DNA from: Xestospongia bergquistia
Taxonomy: Eukaryota; Porifera; Demospongiae; Haplosclerida; Petrosiidae
Direction of reading: 5' to 3'
Assembly (NCBI GenBank): GCA_963965975.1
Contig: OZ014417.1
Coordinates: 4,879,821 to 4,943,820, forward strand
DNA: 64,000 nucleotides
Of the stretch, positions 60,390 to 64,000 are shown one piece after another. The position numbers were made by a program, and so were the translations under genes. The notes under the pieces are model-generated. The model was not told where the DNA came from. It saw only the letters and a program-made list of their open reading frames with translations, and searched no databases. How positions within the stretch are numbered: the first letter of the stretch is position 1; the number at the start of each line of letters is the position of its first letter.

Positions 60390-60740
60390 CGTCTATTTTA
60401 TCCCCTTTGTGGTGCGAAAAATATGCAAATTTTAATCCGATATTACCACAAAAATTCATGAATTTTGAAGACATCTTTTAAAATTTTTTTGATGAAAAAA
60501 TACATGCATTTTAACCTCTGAAAATACTCATAATTTAAAAGACTTTTTGAAAACCTTTTGGGCCAAAATTGCATCTTTTCTCTTTTTCTATGTGTTTGGG
60601 TGACCAAAGTATAGATATTTAGACACCTTTGTGCCAAAAAAGTAAGGGCACACTTTTAAAATTGTGTATTTTATGCACAAGATGTTCAATTTTCACATAT
60701 ATTTTTGCAAAATTAAATTAGAAAAAAACATTAAAAATTC
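60390..60740. repeat. Loose AT-rich repeat with GTGCCAAAA words
   Basis: Recurring TTTTGGGCCAAAAT, TTGTGCCAAAAAAG and TGCATTTTAA words at irregular spacing, related to 54.9-55.1 kb. Open frames here are AT-rich noise. Confidence 0.4.
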
Positions 60741-61330
60741 CTTTATTTGGGTGACAAATTTAGGGAGATAGGGGTTAAAATTTCGTTGCATTTTTGGAGT
60801 CGAAAATAGTTAAAAAGTGCTTAAATAATTGCGGATTTTGGTTGCTTTTCAGTAACATATAGTTTGGTATAATTTTGGTGCCAATAATACTTGCAAAAAG
60901 TCAAAATTCACTTGTTTTCTGTAACAAATTTAGAGAAATAGGATTTACAATTTCACGGATTATATTACTACCCAATATTATCATATTACAACATAACGTA
61001 CCTCATTTTATGTTGTTATCTATATAACGTTTTATTATAATATAATTTTGCCATATAACTACCTCATATTACGCCCTAACGAACATGCCACTTTTCTGTA
61101 AATATACTTCCAAATACCAGTGTCTTTTTTGTAACCTAGCCAAGACAGATTCAACATACAACAACAAATATAAAAGAAAAAACTACTGAACATGTGCTTA
61201 CACAATATATACATGCGCTCATCTGGAATATTCATAGTTATCACATTTCCCCTCTCAAGCAAAATGATCAACTGGTTGAGGTATCAGCTCGAACTGCAGG
61301 GGGATCTTGAACAAAAGGAAATTAGATAAA
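60741..61330. repeat. Duplicated block, copy 1 (shortened)
   Basis: Matches 61,345-62,200 in order. Shared words include GGGTTAAAATTT, TGTTGTTATCTATATAACG, TTTTATTATAATATAATTTT, CCTAACGAACATG, CAACAAATATAAA and CACAATATATACATG. The closing word GAACTGCAGG leads into coding sequence in copy 2. This copy lacks about 250 bp relative to the other and is cut off after GGATCTTGAA. Confidence 0.75.
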
Positions 61331-61344
61331 ATCGGTAAAAATTC

Positions 61345-62095
61345 CTTTTCGGTGTCAAATTTAGGGAGGTAGGGGTTAAAATTTTGTTGTATTTTTGGAG
61401 TTGAAAATAGTTACAAAAAGGACTTACATTTAAAAGGAAGTGCTTAAATACTTGTGCATTTTGATTGCAAACTATACTTCTAAAAAATACTTAAAAATTG
61501 ATAGTGGCAAAATTTTGACAAAAGGGCTTAAAATTCACTGAATTTGTAAAGATTTTGCATATTTTCAGTAACAAAAATTATAAGAAAAAAGAGATTAATT
61601 AGGCATATTTTTGGCCCCAATAATATTTGGAAAAAGGCATCAAAATTTCAGTAGCAAATTTAGAGAAATAGGGTTTACAATTTCATGTATTACATTACTA
61701 TCTAATATTATAATATTACAAAGTAACGTACCTCATATTATGTTGTTATCTATATAACGTTTTATTATGATATAATTTTACCATGTAAATAGCTCATATT
61801 ATGCCCTAACGAACATGACAACACTATATATGTATACAGTAGTTATCTTATAAAGCATTTCTAGTAATACTTACATGTTATGCCACTTTTCATTTTTAAG
61901 CATTATTACCTGCTTAACAAGGAGCTATCACTTTCCTGTAAATATACATCATTTTGTTTTCTCCAATACCAGTATCTGGAGATTCAACATAAAACAACAA
62001 ATATAAACTACTGAAAATGTGCTCACACAATATATACATGTGCTCATCTGGAATATCCCTAGTTATCACATTCTACCCTCTCAAGCTTGATGCAG
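61345..62095. repeat. Duplicated block, copy 2
   Basis: The longer partner of 60,741-61,330, continuous on its right with the minus-strand retroelement-like reading frame. In minus-strand terms the block is the 3' flank of that frame, so it could be a 3' untranslated region or an LTR that was duplicated. Confidence 0.7.
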
Positions 62096-62416
62096 GGGTG
62101 CAAAACAATCAACAGGTCGAGGTACATAAGTAGAATGGCGAACAGCAACAGGACGAATTTGTGCAAGTGGTGGTATATCAATTTGAACTGCAGGAGGATC
62201 TGGATTTGGAGTGAACTCGTCTGATATATACCAATCTTCGACTGGTTCCTGTGGAACGTGATCAGAGTAGTTACATCTAAGATGGTCAACATAACCATAC
62301 TGTATTAAAAATAATGTAGGCGAATGTGGATTAGGCGAAACCTGCATGAATCCTACAATCAGTAAACAATATTCACAAACCTGTACATGGCTGCAAGCAC
62401 CACACCCACTCATCAA
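62081..62416 (-). pseudogene. C-terminal tail of a retroelement polyprotein (likely)
   Basis: A 111-codon minus-strand frame. Its second half reads DHLRCNYSDHVPQEPVEDWY, DEFTPNPDPPAVQID and RPVAVRHSTYVPRPVDCFAP and ends in TAG. The proline-rich spacer followed by an RRSxRxRRPVDRF-like end is typical of the last residues of Gypsy/BEL-type integrase polyproteins. The first half (CGACSHVQVCEYC) differs and may be intronic or chance. No protease, reverse transcriptase or integrase core is in the window. A partial second copy of the tail's start survives at about 61,265-61,320. Confidence 0.4.
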
Positions 62417-62575
62417 ACTTCGATAGCCACACCCATTAAATATTTTGGATGTGGTTTATTTTGACCACACCTCATATTTTAATTAATGCTCCAGGTAGTC
62501 TAGGAAATTAATGCATAGCTGCAAGCACCACACCCAATTATCAAGCCACGATAGCCACACCCATTAATGCTCTAC
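62390..62575. repeat. Direct repeat, GCTGCAAGCACCACACCC unit
   Basis: GCTGCAAGCACCACACCCA followed by ATCAA, CGATAGCCACACCCATTAA occurs at 62,390 and again at 62,519 (period 129). The CCACACCC words suggest a short non-autonomous repeat family. Confidence 0.7.
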
Positions 62576-62844
62576 ATAATCTCATTTCCCTCACAAAAGG
62601 AGACTAACTAATCTCTTGTGGCTTCCTCGGCTTTCTCTCTGGAAGATATACTCACCTTTATAGTTGTATTCTCGATACTTACCTTTACTGACTACTACAA
62701 ATTGTATAATTGGGTACAATATATAGAGTAGTATAGATACAGACACACCATTTTATCATAAATATGTAATACTACCAAATGTAACACTGCCAAATGTAAT
62801 ACTACCACTCATTAGATTACTTGTCAAAATTTACTGTATGTTGT
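62576..62844. other. Spacer with minus-strand splice-like words
   Basis: No gene recognised. ATACTCACC and ATACTTACC (minus-strand donors GGTGAGTAT and GGTAAGTAT) at about 62,648-62,684 suggest the edge of a minus-strand transcription unit that leads into the exon-like array to the right. Confidence 0.3.
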
Positions 62845-63938
62845 TAACTTACTGCCCAGGCTCTTTGAGATAGAGGAATGTCTGTCTTGAGTCTTGATCC
62901 AGATGTCTTGAGCATTGATCCACAAGTCCAGCCAAGCTACATTAATAGATGCATTATGAATTAATGTACTCTAGTACTGTATTCTGTTAACATACTGCCC
63001 AGCGTCTTTGAGATCGTGGAAAATCTTGACTCTTGATCCCGATATCCAGCGAAGCTATAGTAATCAAACAGAAATTGAGAGTAATGTGTATTATGAGTAA
63101 TGAGTATTATGAATTATGTACACTAGTACTGTAAGCTGTTAACTTACTCCACAGACTCTTTGTGATAGAGGAATGTCTTGACCTTGATCCTGAAGTCCAG
63201 TGAAGCTACAGTAATAAAAGAGAAATTAAGAGTAACATGCAGTAATAAAAGAGAAAGTAAGAGTAATGATGTACACTACTACTGCATTCTGTGAACTTAC
63301 TCCCCAGCGTCTTTGACAGATAGCAGAATGTCTTTGATTCTTGATCCCAATATCCAGTGAAGCTATAGCAATAAAAGAGATATATTTAAGGTTATGATGC
63401 ATTATGAATTACTTTATACTAGTACTGTATGATCTTACTCCATAGACTCTTCGAGATACATAAATGCCTTGAGCCTTACTCCCTAGACTCTTCAGATGAA
63501 TTTCTTGAGCCTTGAGCTTGATGTCGAGCAAAGCTATAGTAATGAAAAAGAGATTAGGAGTATTATGAATTAATGTATTATGAATTAAGACTTATTAATT
63601 AATGCACACCAGTACTGTGTGCTGTTAACTTACTCCACAGACTCTTTGTGGTAGAGGAATGTCTTGAGTCTTCATCATGATGTCCAGTGAAACTATGGTA
63701 ATAAAAGGAAAATCAAGAGTAATGATGTCTTCTTTAAGTAATGTACACCAGTACTATATGCTGCTAACTTACTTCCCAGAATCTTCAGATAGAGGAATGT
63801 CTTGAGCCTTGATCTTGACTTCAAGCGAAGCTACAGTTATACAAGAGAAATTAAGAGCAATGAATTACTTCATACTAGTACTGACTACTGAATGCTGTTG
63901 ACTTACTGCCAAAAGTCTTTGAGATAGAGAATTGTCTA
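62845..63938 (-). repeat. Tandem array of 58-59-nt exon-like blocks, 8 units
   Basis: Units of about 130-190 bp begin on the plus strand near 62,845, 62,985, 63,137, 63,290, 63,430, 63,623, 63,763 and 63,896. On the minus strand each reads CTATAG or CTGTAG, then a block of about 58-59 nt (longer in the first and fifth), then GTAAGTTAAC. The block shows CACTGGACTTC, GGATCAAG and CAAGACATTCCTCTATC words. The introns share AGTACTAGTGTAC-like words. Block lengths are not fixed modulo 3, so the arrangement does not maintain one protein frame. The last unit is cut after GAATTGT by the terminus at 63,936. Confidence 0.75.
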
Positions 63939-64000
63939 GCCTCGTACCCAGGCTTTCGCAAAAGAAAAGAAAGCTTGGTAACTACTGCTTGTGTATGCGC
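63936..64000 (-). mobile_element. Terminus of the RecQ-type element, inverted
   Basis: CTAGCCTCGTACCCAG and the next 50 bases align, with a few differences, to the reverse complement of 4,092-4,155. The element interrupts the exon-like array and continues beyond the window; its RecQ-like gene would be read on the minus strand further right. Confidence 0.65.

Noticed and set aside
60443..61271. AT-rich minus-strand frames
   Set aside because: They have Lys/Phe/Tyr-rich composition without splice support or domains and lie inside duplicated AT-rich repeats.
1..64000. tRNA or rRNA genes
   Set aside because: I saw no cloverleaf with A- and B-box words and no rRNA-like conserved segments while reading both strands. 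I cannot exclude a degenerate copy without a covariance search.

Overview
This is animal-like eukaryotic DNA. It is AT-rich, has no bacterial-style operons, has short GT-AG introns, and is packed with nested DNA transposons and tandem repeats. The transposon types (Tigger/pogo-like, piggyBac-like, Tc1/mariner-like TA inserters, a RecQ-bearing element) and the short introns suggest an early-branching marine invertebrate. A demosponge is my best guess, held with low confidence. Nothing here looks like an ordinary gene-dense locus. The window is mostly repeat array, plus broken transposases and one plausible host-type gene.

Layout. 1-271 is an exact copy of the exon-repeat part of the transposon found at 46.9-51.6 kb. 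272-549 holds a minus-strand terminal exon. About 550-10,648 is a tandem array of roughly 280-430 bp units (about 25 copies). Each unit carries, on the minus strand, a 113-nt exon-like block between splice-like sites. A RecQ-helicase fragment interrupts it at about 3.54-4.15 kb. 10,649-46,873 is a 36-kb satellite of about 250 copies of a 143-bp unit. The unit is built almost wholly of inverted repeats and shows 11-unit and 12-unit higher-order repeats. Its left edge is sharp and its right edge is decayed. At 46,876-51,602 a 4.7-kb Tigger/pogo-like transposon sits in a duplicated TA of the satellite. It has degenerate TIRs, a DDE transposase broken by stops, three tandem copies of a 90-nt symmetrical exon and a final PHD-finger exon. 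The satellite resumes, is interrupted again by a 794-bp TA/TIR element (51,904-52,697), flips orientation near 52.85 kb and fades out by about 54.74 kb.

The right 9 kb holds a degenerate piggyBac transposase (about 55.3-57.2 kb), microsatellites, a spliced minus-strand gene that looks like a permuted papain/NlpC-P60-fold protein (about 58.95-59.70 kb) and degenerate TTTAGGG-like sequence at 60.2 kb. After these come duplicated AT-rich blocks next to a retroelement-like minus-strand tail (60.7-62.4 kb). A third tandem array of 58-59-nt exon-like blocks (62.85-63.94 kb) is cut by the same terminal sequence that closes the RecQ-bearing insertion at 4.15 kb.

The recurring theme is tandem multiplication of exon-like cassettes that keep their splice sites. 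It appears in three unrelated sequences, beside a satellite whose unit is a chain of hairpins.
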